A stretch of DNA of 17,565 nucleotides from a bacterium (GCA_009919365.1 RGBZ01000008.1:1-17565), one strand, 5' to 3'; numbered from the stretch's first letter, positions 6,407 to 13,558 are shown. Notes: generated by a model not told the origin, from the sequence alone. Program-made: numbers and translations.

Positions 6407-7263
6407 TACAGCCCACCTCGGAGCGCGGCGGAGGCGATCAGCACGGCGGCGAAGGCGAGTCGATACACCACAAAGATTCGTGTGCTGCCGCCGTCCAAGA
6501 TGCGGAAGAGCAACTTGATGGCGAGTAGGCCCGAGATGAAGGCGCTCGCCACGCCGATGGCAAGAAGTGGCGCACTTGCAGCAAGATCCTCACTCGATTC
6601 CAAGACGCGCTTCAACTCAATCGTGCCCGCACCAGCGATCGCCGGGATGCCGAGCAGGAAGCCGAGACGCGCCGCCGCATCGCGACGGAAGCCGAGCAGG
6701 AGTCCGCCGCTAATGGTCGCACCAGAGCGACTGATGCCAGGGATGAGTGCCAGTGCCTGCGCTAGGCCAACCATGACGCCATCAATCACGCCGACACTCT
6801 GCAGCGGTCGCTCACGCGTGCTCACACGTTCCGCAAACCAGAGGAGGAGTGCTCCCACCGTCACTGCACCCGCAACAACGAGTGGTGTGCGCACGGCACC
6901 CTCAAGCAGGTCGCCAGCTGCGATGCCAAGAAGTACCGCAGGGATCGTGCCGAAGATGATCGCGAGGATGAGACGCTGATCGAACGGATCGCCGCGGTGG
7001 CGTCCCCCTGATGAAACTATTCGTAGTGCTACGCGAGCGAGCCGCGACACATCACGGCGAAGTGCAACGAGCACGGCGGCCAGTGTGCCTAAATGGATCA
7101 CCGCACCGAACGAGAGTGACGAGAGGAGCGGATCACTGATGCCAAAGAGGTACGGGATCGCATAGAGATGTGCCGATGAAGAGATTGGCAGGAACTCGGT
7201 AGCACCCTGCACGAGCCCGAGCAGCAGGGCGACAAGTGCTGCAGAAACCGGATCGCTGCCCAT
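6406..7263 (-). CDS. uppP: Undecaprenyl-diphosphatase (UppP/BacA family)
   Basis: Integral membrane enzyme that dephosphorylates undecaprenyl diphosphate, recycling the lipid carrier for peptidoglycan and other wall polymers; it also gives bacitracin resistance when abundant. Both signatures are present: LVQGATEFLPISSSAHL (17-33) and PGISRSGATI (175-184), within about 8 hydrophobic segments. Length 285 is close to the usual 265-280. I chose ATG 7263 because GGAGG with 4-nt spacing precedes it; the in-frame ATG at 7317 has no ribosome site and lies inside the hairpin after hppA. The following argR overlaps by one base. Identity is firm. Confidence 0.96.
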   Translation of the reverse strand: MGSDPVSAALVALLLGLVQGATEFLPISSSAHLYAIPYLFGISDPLLSSLSFGAVIHLGTLAAVLVALRRDVSRLARVALRIVSSGGRHRGDPFDQRLILAIIFGTIPAVLLGIAAGDLLEGAVRTPLVVAGAVTVGALLLWFAERVSTRERPLQSVGVIDGVMVGLAQALALIPGISRSGATISGGLLLGFRRDAAARLGFLLGIPAIAGAGTIELKRVLESSEDLAASAPLLAIGVASAFISGLLAIKLLFRILDGGSTRIFVVYRLAFAAVLIASAALRGGL

Positions 7264-7316
7264 CGCCCCTCCACTGGTACCCGAGTGCGCCACTCCGACG
7301 CTGTAGGGGCATAGCA

Positions 7317-7353
7317 TGAAGCGGCGCCCCCCTTATGGGAAGCGCCGCTTCAG
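7317..7353 (-). terminator. Strong hairpin downstream of hppA
   Basis: TGAAGCGGCGC (7317-7327) pairs perfectly with GCGCCGCTTCA (7343-7353), an 11-bp GC-rich stem with a 15-base loop that can extend through CCC/GGG. It lies 22 bases after the hppA stop and before the uppP start, the right place to end the hppA transcript. There is no U-tract on the - strand side, so it may be a hairpin-only terminator or a 3' stabiliser. Confidence 0.6.
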
Positions 7354-7374
7354 TTACGTGCCTAGAGCGGCGGA

Positions 7375-9576
7375 CTAGCCGCGAATAAAGAGCGGGGCGA
7401 GCACCAGGGTGACCGTGGCAAGCAGCTTCACGAGCACGTGCAGCGATGGACCAGCGGTGTCCTTGAATGGGTCGCCAACGGTGTCGCCAACCACGGCGGC
7501 CGCGTGAGCGTCGCTCCCCTTGCCGAGGACCTTCCCCTTGGCGTCTTTGAGTCCGCCGGACTCGATGAACTTCTTGGCGTTATCCCATGCGCCACCAGAG
7601 TTGTTCAACACCGTGGCCAGCAGCACGCCGCTGATCGTTCCAACGATCAGGAGGCCCGCAACCGCTTCGGCGCCGAGTAGGACTCCCACCAGAACTGGAG
7701 TGGCCACCGCAACCACACCTGGAGCGATCATCTCGCGTAGGGCGGCGATGGTGGTGATATCTACGACGCGCGCATAGTCCGGACGCGCCTTGTAGGTCAT
7801 GATTCCAGGAATCTCGCGGAACTGGCGGCGAACCTCAACAATGATCGACTGCGCCGTCCGCCCAACGGCGCGAATGGCGAGTGAGCTGAAGAAATAGGCC
7901 AGCATCGCGCCGATGAAGGCACCGATGAAGACGTTCACGTTCGCCAAGTTGACCGATTCAATGAGCGGCCTGCCAGCTCGCTCCAAGATCAGGTTCACCT
8001 TGTCGAGATAGGCCGAGAAGAGGAGGAATGCGGCAAGCGATGCGGAGGCGATCGCATACCCCTTGGTGAGCGCCTTCGTCGTGTTGCCGACCGCGTCAAG
8101 CTTGTCGGTCACCTCGCGCACCTTCTCTGGAGCGCGGCTGAACTCAGCGATTCCACCAGCGTTATCGGTGATCGGTCCGAACGTGTCCATCGCCAAGATG
8201 TAGGCGGTGGTCATGAGCATGCCGACCGTTGCAACGGCGGTGCCGAAGATGCCGAACTTCTCAAGCGCGACGCCCGAAAGGCCTGCGGCAAGTCCAGCCT
8301 GGGTGCCGAGCCAGTTTGAGGCGAAGATCGCCGCCGAAATGGAGACTGCAGTCACCAGGGTCGTTTCAAAGCCGACGGCGGTGCCAGCGATGATGTTCGT
8401 GCCGGCGCCGGTGCGGCTCGCCTCTGCGATCTCACGAACCGGTCGATATGAGCCGGCTGTATAGAACTGGGTGATGTAAACGAACGCCACGCTGGTGGCG
8501 AGGCCGACCAGGCCAGCTCCGAAGAACCAGAGCCAAGCGTTGGAGTTGCCAGCATTCAACATCACCGCGCAGGCAAGCGCGAGCCCGCCAGCGGAAATGA
8601 TGGTGGTTGCCCAATAGCCGCGGTTTAGAATATTCATTGGATTCTCTTTATCGCTGCCACGCACGAAGGCCATGGCGACGATCGTGCTGAGCAGTCCGAA
8701 AGCATGCACAACGAGCGGGAAGAAGATCCAGGACTCTGGGTGTGCCCAGCCCATACCTTCCGCAATCTTGAACGCGCTGACGCCCAAGATCATCGCGCCG
8801 ATGTTCTCGGCGGCAGTTGATTCAAAAAGGTCAGCGCCGCGACCGGCGCAGTCACCTACGTTGTCGCCAACAAGGTCGGCGATCACGCCTGCATTGCGAG
8901 GGTCATCCTCCGGGATCCCCTTCTCAACTTTGCCGACAAGGTCGGAGCCAACGTCAGCGGCCTTGGTGTAAATGCCGCCACCAAGCTGCGCGAAGAGTGC
9001 AACGAATGATGCGCCGAAGCCGTAGCCGACGATGAGGAATGGCGCCTCTGCAGGGCGCTCAAGTCCGCCGAAGAAGACGAAGACGGCGTAGACGCCGAGC
9101 AGCGAGAGCGCCGCAACGAGGAAGCCAGAGACTGCTCCACCGCGCATTGCAACCTGCACCGCCTTCACGACGCCCTGTCGGGCGGCGGCGGTGGTGCGAA
9201 GGTTTGCCTTCACGCTGACGTACATGCCGATGACGCCCGACACCATAGAGCAGGCGGCGCCGAAGATGAAGGCGATTCCCGTACGAATGCCGAGGTCAGC
9301 CCCGAAGACTGGGGTATCGGCAACGGCGGCGGTCTCAAAGTTTGCAATGAGCACGCCGATCAGCACGGCCATCACTACTGAGAGCACTCCAATGGTGACG
9401 TACTGGCGTCGCATGAACGCGACCGCTCCCTCGAAGATCATGCCCGCAACGTCTTGCATGGCGCGGGTTCCCTTGTCGCGGCGCAGCACATCGCTGGCCA
9501 GTAGCAGGGCGAACAGGATTGCGATGACCGCCGCTGGAAGCACGAGCCCCTGCAGCATGAGTGACGTGATTTCCAT
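7375..9576 (-). CDS. hppA: K+-independent membrane-bound proton-pumping pyrophosphatase
   Basis: Hydrolyses cytoplasmic pyrophosphate and pumps ions (most likely H+) across the membrane, conserving energy from biosynthesis. The polytopic protein of 733 residues has about 16 hydrophobic segments. The substrate loop reads DVGSDLVGKVE (208-218; usual form DVGADLVGKVE), followed by DDPRNAGVIADLVGDNVGDC (224-243) and GADLFES. GGIAEFSRAPEKVRE (474-488) and GNTTKALTKG (497-506) are also present. Lys501 and Thr504 in that last motif are the known signature of K+-independent H+-PPases (K+-dependent ones have Ala at both). I chose ATG 9576, with GGAGG 10 nt upstream, over the ATG at 9630, which lies in the leader. 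It has its own promoter and a hairpin-rich leader, is divergent from lepB, and ends before a strong hairpin. Confidence 0.97.
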   Translation of the reverse strand: MEITSLMLQGLVLPAAVIAILFALLLASDVLRRDKGTRAMQDVAGMIFEGAVAFMRRQYVTIGVLSVVMAVLIGVLIANFETAAVADTPVFGADLGIRTGIAFIFGAACSMVSGVIGMYVSVKANLRTTAAARQGVVKAVQVAMRGGAVSGFLVAALSLLGVYAVFVFFGGLERPAEAPFLIVGYGFGASFVALFAQLGGGIYTKAADVGSDLVGKVEKGIPEDDPRNAGVIADLVGDNVGDCAGRGADLFESTAAENIGAMILGVSAFKIAEGMGWAHPESWIFFPLVVHAFGLLSTIVAMAFVRGSDKENPMNILNRGYWATTIISAGGLALACAVMLNAGNSNAWLWFFGAGLVGLATSVAFVYITQFYTAGSYRPVREIAEASRTGAGTNIIAGTAVGFETTLVTAVSISAAIFASNWLGTQAGLAAGLSGVALEKFGIFGTAVATVGMLMTTAYILAMDTFGPITDNAGGIAEFSRAPEKVREVTDKLDAVGNTTKALTKGYAIASASLAAFLLFSAYLDKVNLILERAGRPLIESVNLANVNVFIGAFIGAMLAYFFSSLAIRAVGRTAQSIIVEVRRQFREIPGIMTYKARPDYARVVDITTIAALREMIAPGVVAVATPVLVGVLLGAEAVAGLLIVGTISGVLLATVLNNSGGAWDNAKKFIESGGLKDAKGKVLGKGSDAHAAAVVGDTVGDPFKDTAGPSLHVLVKLLATVTLVLAPLFIRG

Positions 9577-9615
9577 CGTCGTAGATCCTCCGATGCGTCC
9601 AGTCCGTCGCGTGGC

Positions 9616-9634
9616 CGCGGTGCTTGGCACCGCG
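9616..9634 (-). other. Leader hairpin 3 of hppA (nearest the gene)
   Basis: CGCGGTGC (9616-9623) pairs perfectly with GCACCGCG (9627-9634) around a 3-base loop. It lies about 40 bases before the hppA start, within the predicted 5' leader and upstream of the ribosome site. Confidence 0.5.
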
Positions 9635-9662
9635 CTTCGGGTCGGGCGTCTGTCGGGCTTCA

Positions 9663-9697
9663 GGTCGCAGGTGCGACCCGCCAGGATGGGCTCCTGG
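9663..9697 (-). other. Leader hairpins 1 and 2 of hppA
   Basis: Two adjacent stems near the predicted 5' end of the hppA mRNA: CCAGGA/TCCTGG (9681-9686 with 9692-9697, 5-base loop) and GGTCGCA/TGCGACC (9663-9669 with 9672-9678, tight loop that probably opens by one pair). Only two bases separate them. I do not recognise a known riboswitch class. Confidence 0.45.
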
Positions 9698-9704
9698 TGA
9701 GGTG

Positions 9705-9734
9705 ATGGTACGGGGAGGCCCCGCTATGGGTCAA
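9705..9734 (-). promoter_or_regulatory. hppA promoter
   Basis: On the - strand a -35 TTGACC (9734-9729) is followed by an 18-base spacer and a -10 TACCAT (9710-9705). Start of transcription would be near 9698, giving a leader of about 120 nt before hppA. The spacer itself contains a CGGGG/CCCCG inverted repeat (9711-9723). Confidence 0.6.
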
Positions 9735-9753
9735 CCGCACACCCTCCCCCGCC

Positions 9754-9759
9754 TATACT
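9754..9759 (+). promoter_or_regulatory. -10 box of leaderless lepB promoter
   Basis: TATACT ends 7 bases before the lepB ATG at 9767, so the mRNA is expected to start at the ATG. There is no ribosome site. Any -35 (near 9731) overlaps the -35 of the divergent hppA promoter, so the two could interfere. Confidence 0.62.
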
Positions 9760-9766
9760 CAGCCGG

Positions 9767-10333
9767 ATGCGCCTCCGTAGACTTGCCATAGAGATCGTGC
9801 AGACGGTAGCGCTGACCATCCTCGCCTTCTATCTCCTGCAGACCTTCGTGGCACAGCCGTTTCGGGTGGAGCAGGGCTCAATGCGCCAAACCCTTGAACC
9901 TGGACAGTACGTGCTCGCCGACAAGCTCACCGCGGCCCTGACTGGCTACCACCGCGGTGACATCGTCATCTTCCGACCGCCCAGCACCTGGCCTGGAGAC
10001 GCAGTTGGCACTCCCTACATCAAGCGAGTGATCGGACTTCCAGGCGAAACAATCGACCTGGTGGATGGGGTGGTCCGCGTAAACGGAGTGACAATTGACG
10101 AGATCTACATCTACCGCGATGGGGGCGGCGATGGGGCTGGGGAGTCTGGTCGCTGGGTCCTCGGACCTACGGAGCTCCTCGTCTTCGGCGACCACCGATC
10201 GAACTCATCCGACTCGCGGGCGTACGGACCTATCCCCACCACCAGCGTGATTGGGCGGGCGATCTTGCGCTATTTCCCAATTGAGCTGATCACCTTCATC
10301 ACGCCACCGACCTACCGACAGGTAGCCCCGTAG
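9767..10333 (+). CDS. lepB: Signal peptidase I
   Basis: Membrane-anchored Ser/Lys protease that removes signal peptides from secreted proteins. One N-terminal membrane segment (about 9-29) is followed by the catalytic Ser38 in QGSMRQTLEPGQYVLADK, the RGDIVIFR block (63-70), catalytic Lys86 in YIKRVIGLPGE, and the box E equivalent GDHRSNSSDSRAYGPI (141-156), where the usual GDNR is GDHR. Length 188 is typical of the short Gram-positive/Chloroflexi type with a single anchor. It begins at ATG 9767 on a probably leaderless transcript and is followed without any gap by a membrane protein gene, so it heads a three-gene unit with two polytopic proteins of unknown role. Confidence 0.95.
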   Translation: MRLRRLAIEIVQTVALTILAFYLLQTFVAQPFRVEQGSMRQTLEPGQYVLADKLTAALTGYHRGDIVIFRPPSTWPGDAVGTPYIKRVIGLPGETIDLVDGVVRVNGVTIDEIYIYRDGGGDGAGESGRWVLGPTELLVFGDHRSNSSDSRAYGPIPTTSVIGRAILRYFPIELITFITPPTYRQVAP

Positions 10334-10939
10334 ATGCCGAGTCTCGAGGTACCACTCGTCCTCATCGCCATCCTGGCGGGCACGTTGGCGGTGACGAGCG
10401 CCGGCCGTGGTGCATGGGTTGCCTTAACGATCCTGGCGCTGAGTTCCAGCGCGTTGGAGTTCTCCGTTGCGGATCCAAATCGCATCGGCCTGATCCTGCG
10501 CCTCTCCGCTATTGGCATCGGCCTCGCCGCTGCACTCCCAGAAAACCTCTTTGACCGCGACGCGCTTCGCCGCGATCTCGCTCTGCGCACCCTGATCGGC
10601 ACCCTACGCGAGCACCCAGTCGTCGTGGCGAGCGCAGCCGCGGGCCTCCTCCTCGGCCTTGTGCCGCTCGCCCTCCCTATTGAGTCAAGCAGCGATGCAC
10701 TCCGTGCGGCCGGAATTGCCCTCCTCGTTGTCGGTCTGCCGCCGCTGCTCACGAGTCGTTTCATTGAAGCGACCACGCGCGCAGCCGTCGTGACGCTTGC
10801 GGGAACGATGCTCCTTCGTACCTCCATCTTTGGCGCCCTCGATCCACTTACGGCGCTCGCAATTGGTGCCGGGTTCACTTGCCTCTTGGTCGTTGGCGGC
10901 AGTGTTGCGACGCGCATCTCAAACTCGGAGGAGGAGTGA
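10334..10939 (+). CDS. Unknown polytopic membrane protein
   Basis: I do not recognise this 201-residue protein. It has about seven hydrophobic segments (roughly 7-25, 28-44, 52-69, 96-115, 122-140, 146-163 and 168-190) and one charged cytoplasmic-type loop at about 70-94 (ENLFDRDALRRDL ...). It ends in the acidic SNSEEE. The ATG follows the lepB stop directly, and its own TGA overlaps the next ATG as TGATG, so the three genes are translationally coupled. Beside a NuoN-like protein it could be an accessory subunit (position would fit a NuoK/HyfE-like partner), but no family motif supports that. Codon use and composition look like the neighbours, so it is a real gene. Confidence 0.8.
   Translation: MPSLEVPLVLIAILAGTLAVTSAGRGAWVALTILALSSSALEFSVADPNRIGLILRLSAIGIGLAAALPENLFDRDALRRDLALRTLIGTLREHPVVVASAAAGLLLGLVPLALPIESSSDALRAAGIALLVVGLPPLLTSRFIEATTRAAVVTLAGTMLLRTSIFGALDPLTALAIGAGFTCLLVVGGSVATRISNSEEE
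10927..10936 (+). promoter_or_regulatory. Shine-Dalgarno site for the NuoN-like gene
   Basis: GGAGGAGGAG lies inside the last codons of the upstream gene; the GGAGG at its 5' end has 7-nt spacing to ATG 10939. This picks ATG 10939 over an in-frame upstream start at 10879. Confidence 0.8.
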
Positions 10940-12528
10940 TGACCGAAGTCGAAGTCCTATCGGTGATTCGTGCGCTCTTCCCGACGCTCATGGCGCTGAG
11001 CTCCCTCGCCCTTGTTCCACTGATTCGACTCTGGCGCGGATCGCAACGCGATGATGCCGCCGAGTACGCAACCGTCGGCGTGCAGCTCCTGCTGTTGGCA
11101 ACGTCAATTGGTGCCGTGCTGGCTGGCCCGGGCTATCTCTCAACGCTTCGGTTAGGCCAGATCACAATCGACCCTTCGGAGCCCGGCCGCCTCCTCGTAC
11201 TCCTCGGTGGCATCGTCTTCGCCGTGATCGTCGGTGCGGGTGAGGGGCGTCGAGCAGGGACCATGGGCCAAATAGCCCTCTGCGGTATCGCTGCGATTGA
11301 CCTTGCGTTGGCAGCACCTTCAGGGATCGCGCCAATTGCGCTCCTCTTATTCGCTAGCCTCGCGATCTCTGGCGCGGCCGCGAGCGGCAAGGACGATGCG
11401 GGTCGCGCTCGCGCAGTCTTCCGCGACCTTCGCACCGTCTCCCTCTTGCTCCCCGCCGTCGTTATCGCCGAGATTCTGCGCACAGCAATCTCGTATGCGG
11501 CCGTTGATGCTTCGTATGCCACCCCTGCATCGCTTGCCGCAGGTACGGCGCTCGGCGTCTCTCTTGTGCTCATCGTGGCGGCAGGGGTCTTCCCCTTCCA
11601 CAACCGACTGATCAAGATCTTTGAGGCGCTCCCGATTGTCGGCTCGCTGCTCGTCGGTGTTTGGATCCCCTCGGCGCTTGCGCTTATCGTCATGAGCGAA
11701 CTCTCAGCGCTGGCAAGCAGCATTACCGATCCAATTGGTGGCGCCATCGTTCCCGGCATCTTGCTCGCGGGAGCAGCAACGTTGGTTTTCGGTGCGGTCT
11801 CCGCCCTGCTCAACGACGACATCGGCGAGATCGTTGGGTACTTGGCCGTGGGCAACGCCGGTTGGCTGGCGATCGCAGCCGCGGCCGCCCTGCAATCGCC
11901 GACCGACACAACCTCGCGCCTAATCGTTCTCCCAGGGACGCTGGCCATATCGCTCTTCGGTCTCTGGCTGGTGAGCGTACGGAGAAGGTATGGAACCACC
12001 TCCATCAGTGAGCTTGGTGGGTGGGCGCGCCACACGAGCGCGCATGGGATTACCCTCACCGCCGCGATCGTCGCGCTCGTGGCGCTACCGCCCGGCGCCG
12101 TACTAGCTGCGCGAGTGAATCTTCTGCTCCTCGGTGGCAATCCACTCATCGCACTGTTTGCCGTGATCGGGCAGATCCTGTTGATCGTTGCGGCGATTCG
12201 ACTTCTCCTCGTTGGCTTCACACCACAGAGTCAGACGGTGCACGAAGCTGAAACTCGGCCATTCGCAAACCTCATCACGATCTCGCTGGTTGCAGGATCA
12301 ATCTTCGTTGCGGCGGCGGCAGCTGGTTGGCTCGCTCTTGAGTCGGGTGGGACGGGTCCGCTCCCTCCGGCGCCGAGCGTGTCACCGGAGGCAAGTTTTG
12401 ATCCGGCGCCGAGCTTTGTGCCGAGTGTTGCGCCAAGTGCAGATCCAACGCCGAGCGTCACAGTTTCGCCAGAGGTATCGCCAAGTGTGATGCCGTCAGG
12501 TGGCGGGGAGATCTCGCCGGCGCCATAG
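10939..12528 (+). CDS. NuoN/MrpD-like (antiporter-fold) membrane protein with Ser/Pro-rich tail
   Basis: A 529-residue polytopic protein of the proton-conducting membrane transporter fold found in NuoL/M/N and Mrp antiporter subunits. Evidence is pattern-level: FPFHNRLIKIFEALPIVGSL (218-237) matches the family's P-F-H-x-W-L-P-x-x-x-x-A-P-x-x-V-S block; GAVSALLNDDIGEIVGYLAV (285-304) matches the G-A-x-x-A-x-x-x-x-D-x-K-x-x-L-A-Y block; SELGGWAR ... LPPGAVLAARVNLL (357-396) matches the late G-I-P-P-x-x-G-F-x-x-K block. By these alignments the two central pump lysines are replaced (Ala214, Pro244) and the later one is Arg392. Residues 471-529 are a Ser/Pro-rich tail of repeated P-S units. No other Complex I or Mrp genes are nearby. 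A non-pumping or repurposed homologue is likely; its partner may be the preceding gene. Confidence 0.75.
   Translation: MTEVEVLSVIRALFPTLMALSSLALVPLIRLWRGSQRDDAAEYATVGVQLLLLATSIGAVLAGPGYLSTLRLGQITIDPSEPGRLLVLLGGIVFAVIVGAGEGRRAGTMGQIALCGIAAIDLALAAPSGIAPIALLLFASLAISGAAASGKDDAGRARAVFRDLRTVSLLLPAVVIAEILRTAISYAAVDASYATPASLAAGTALGVSLVLIVAAGVFPFHNRLIKIFEALPIVGSLLVGVWIPSALALIVMSELSALASSITDPIGGAIVPGILLAGAATLVFGAVSALLNDDIGEIVGYLAVGNAGWLAIAAAAALQSPTDTTSRLIVLPGTLAISLFGLWLVSVRRRYGTTSISELGGWARHTSAHGITLTAAIVALVALPPGAVLAARVNLLLLGGNPLIALFAVIGQILLIVAAIRLLLVGFTPQSQTVHEAETRPFANLITISLVAGSIFVAAAAAGWLALESGGTGPLPPAPSVSPEASFDPAPSFVPSVAPSADPTPSVTVSPEVSPSVMPSGGGEISPAP
12349..12525 (+). repeat. Ser/Pro-rich low-complexity tail coding region
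   Basis: The last 59 codons of the NuoN-like gene encode about ten Pro-Ser or Ser-Pro units at 3-6 residue spacing (PAPSVSPEAS, PAPSFVPSV, PTPSVTVSP and so on). Such tails are typical of extracytoplasmic linkers in high-GC Gram-positives and relatives; it follows the last hydrophobic segment (about 446-467). Confidence 0.7.
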
Positions 12529-12550
12529 CGACGCGCCTTCGCTGGGAGTG

Positions 12551-13018
12551 CTACTCCTCGTCGGAGAGAATCCAGGCGTCGGTGGCGCGGGTGTACTCGA
12601 CAAGGCCGCCCTCTGGGAACCAGAGTGCAATCTCTGCCGCGGCAGTTTCTGGTGCATCAGATGCATGAATCAAATTCTTTGCCGTCTCAAGCGCAAAGTC
12701 GCCGCGAATCGTCCCTGGGGCTGATTCGTGTGGCTTCGTCGCGCCGACCATGGAGCGAACCACAGCGATCGCATTTGGCCCTTCAAGGACCATCGCTACG
12801 ACCGGTCCCGATGAGATGAATTCTACGAGCCCCTTGAAGAAGGGACGTGCTGCGTGGACGGCGTAGTGCGTCTCAGCGAGCTTGGCGCTCACCGGCGTGA
12901 TCTTTAGTGCAACGATCTTGAGGCCGCGCTCTTCGAATCGCGTGATCACGCGACCAGCAAGCTGACGCTGTACGCCGTCTGGCTTAACGAGAACAAGGGT
13001 GCGCTGACTGGAGCTCAT
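12551..13018 (-). CDS. ndk: Nucleoside diphosphate kinase
   Basis: Transfers phosphate from NTPs to NDPs through a phosphohistidine, balancing nucleotide pools. The 155-residue protein shows LVLVKPDGV (8-16, Lys12), [20 protein letters not shown] (58-77), RSMVGATKP (88-96), PGTIRGDFA (101-109) and the active-site [16 protein letters not shown] (115-130) with catalytic His118. The usual HGSDS is HASDA here, a modest change at the two residues flanking Ser-Asp. The C-terminal [12 protein letters not shown] resembles Chloroflexi and archaeal-type Ndk ends. A TAACCT -10 box ends 6 bases before the ATG, so it is probably leaderless even though the upstream gene ends only 9 bases away. It converges on the NuoN-like gene with 22 bases between stops. 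Confidence 0.97.
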   Translation of the reverse strand: MSSSQRTLVLVKPDGVQRQLAGRVITRFEERGLKIVALKITPVSAKLAETHYAVHAARPFFKGLVEFISSGPVVAMVLEGPNAIAVVRSMVGATKPHESAPGTIRGDFALETAKNLIHASDAPETAAAEIALWFPEGGLVEYTRATDAWILSDEE

Positions 13019-13024
13019 AGCGGC

Positions 13025-13030
13025 AGGTTA
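13025..13030 (-). promoter_or_regulatory. -10 box of leaderless ndk promoter
   Basis: TAACCT on the - strand ends 6 bases before the ndk ATG. Its TAA (13028-13030) is also the stop codon of the upstream gene, so one triplet does both jobs. Confidence 0.55.
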
Positions 13031-13498
13031 CCCGATCTCGTTCGAGTGCGGTTTCTCGTCGCTTGCTGTCGGCCATGCGCCGGTCGGCAGTTCGATCTGC
13101 ACATACTGCTCGCCGCGATATTCGAGCCAGCTCTTGACGGGGGCAGCATCTGGCACCTGGGTGCCGGCCTGGTACTCAATCTCGACGGCATCGGCGCCTG
13201 AGCGAAGCACGTAGCGCAGGTTCCCCGGCTCGCTCAGATCAAACTCGATGCTCTCAAAAGCGTCAACGTTGATGGTGATAGTGAGCGGGGTGAAGATCGA
13301 CGACACCTCGGGATCGTCGCCCAACACCTCCTCAACCCAGCCGTGGCCACGAACGATCTGCTCACCGTCGCGTACGTGACGATAGGAGACCGTCTGGTGC
13401 AGGAGGGGGCGGAGGATGTTCGCCTTATCGGCGCGCTGCACGACGAGGCCTCGGTTGACGAAGAGGCCGGGGGCGCGGTCGTGCTGTTCGTGATCCAT
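13028..13498 (-). CDS. Unrecognised 156-residue soluble protein
   Basis: I do not recognise a family. The protein is soluble (no membrane segment or signal peptide) and mixed in character. It has a positively charged N-terminal third (HDRAPGLFVNRGLVVQR), a central beta-rich stretch (SSIFTPLTITINVDAFESIE, then LRYVLRSGADAVEIEY), and an end reading WLEYRGEQYVQIELP before a short polar tail. The length, the 9-base gap to ndk and the shared direction support a real gene, as does the divergent promoter arrangement with coaX: a TAGGCT box lies at 13508-13513, 9 bases before the ATG. On the opposite strand an open frame runs through much of it, continuous with coaX, but coaX homology starts only at 13565. 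A function cannot be assigned; a structure-based search would be the way to place it. Confidence 0.7.
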   Translation of the reverse strand: MDHEQHDRAPGLFVNRGLVVQRADKANILRPLLHQTVSYRHVRDGEQIVRGHGWVEEVLGDDPEVSSIFTPLTITINVDAFESIEFDLSEPGNLRYVLRSGADAVEIEYQAGTQVPDAAPVKSWLEYRGEQYVQIELPTGAWPTASDEKPHSNEIG

Positions 13499-13507
13499 GA
13501 GGGAGAG

Positions 13508-13513
13508 AGCCTA
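13508..13513 (-). promoter_or_regulatory. Probable -10 box of the 156-residue protein gene
   Basis: TAGGCT on the - strand ends 9 bases before the ATG, giving a leader of 0-3 bases. No ribosome site is seen. The 66-base gap is shared with the divergent coaX promoter. Confidence 0.4.
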
Positions 13514-13552
13514 CCGCAGAGCGGCTCCCAGCCGCACCCGCGCCGCCCGCCC

Positions 13553-13558
13553 TATCAT
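13553..13558 (+). promoter_or_regulatory. -10 box of leaderless coaX promoter
   Basis: TATCAT ends 6 bases before GTG 13565, the codon at which CoaX homology begins. This supports GTG 13565 as the start over an in-frame start far upstream at 13343. Confidence 0.6.

Noticed and set aside
7264..7317. Longer uppP start at ATG 7317
   Set aside because: No ribosome site, overlaps the stem of the hppA downstream hairpin, and adds 18 residues not typical of the family; ATG 7263 has GGAGG just upstream.
9577..9630. Longer hppA start at ATG 9630
   Set aside because: The added residues are Arg/Thr-rich and unlike the family; the start at 9576 has GGAGG 10 bases upstream and begins the first membrane helix.
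9616..9697. Known riboswitch (fluoride, guanidine, SAM/SAH, c-di-GMP) in the hppA leader
   Set aside because: None of the conserved loops I can recall for these classes is present; kept as an unassigned structured leader.
11133..12221. Long - strand open frame (362 codons) opposite the NuoN-like gene
   Set aside because: Low-complexity Ser/Arg/Ala/Thr translation with no motif; the + strand has an SD site, coupled start and family blocks.
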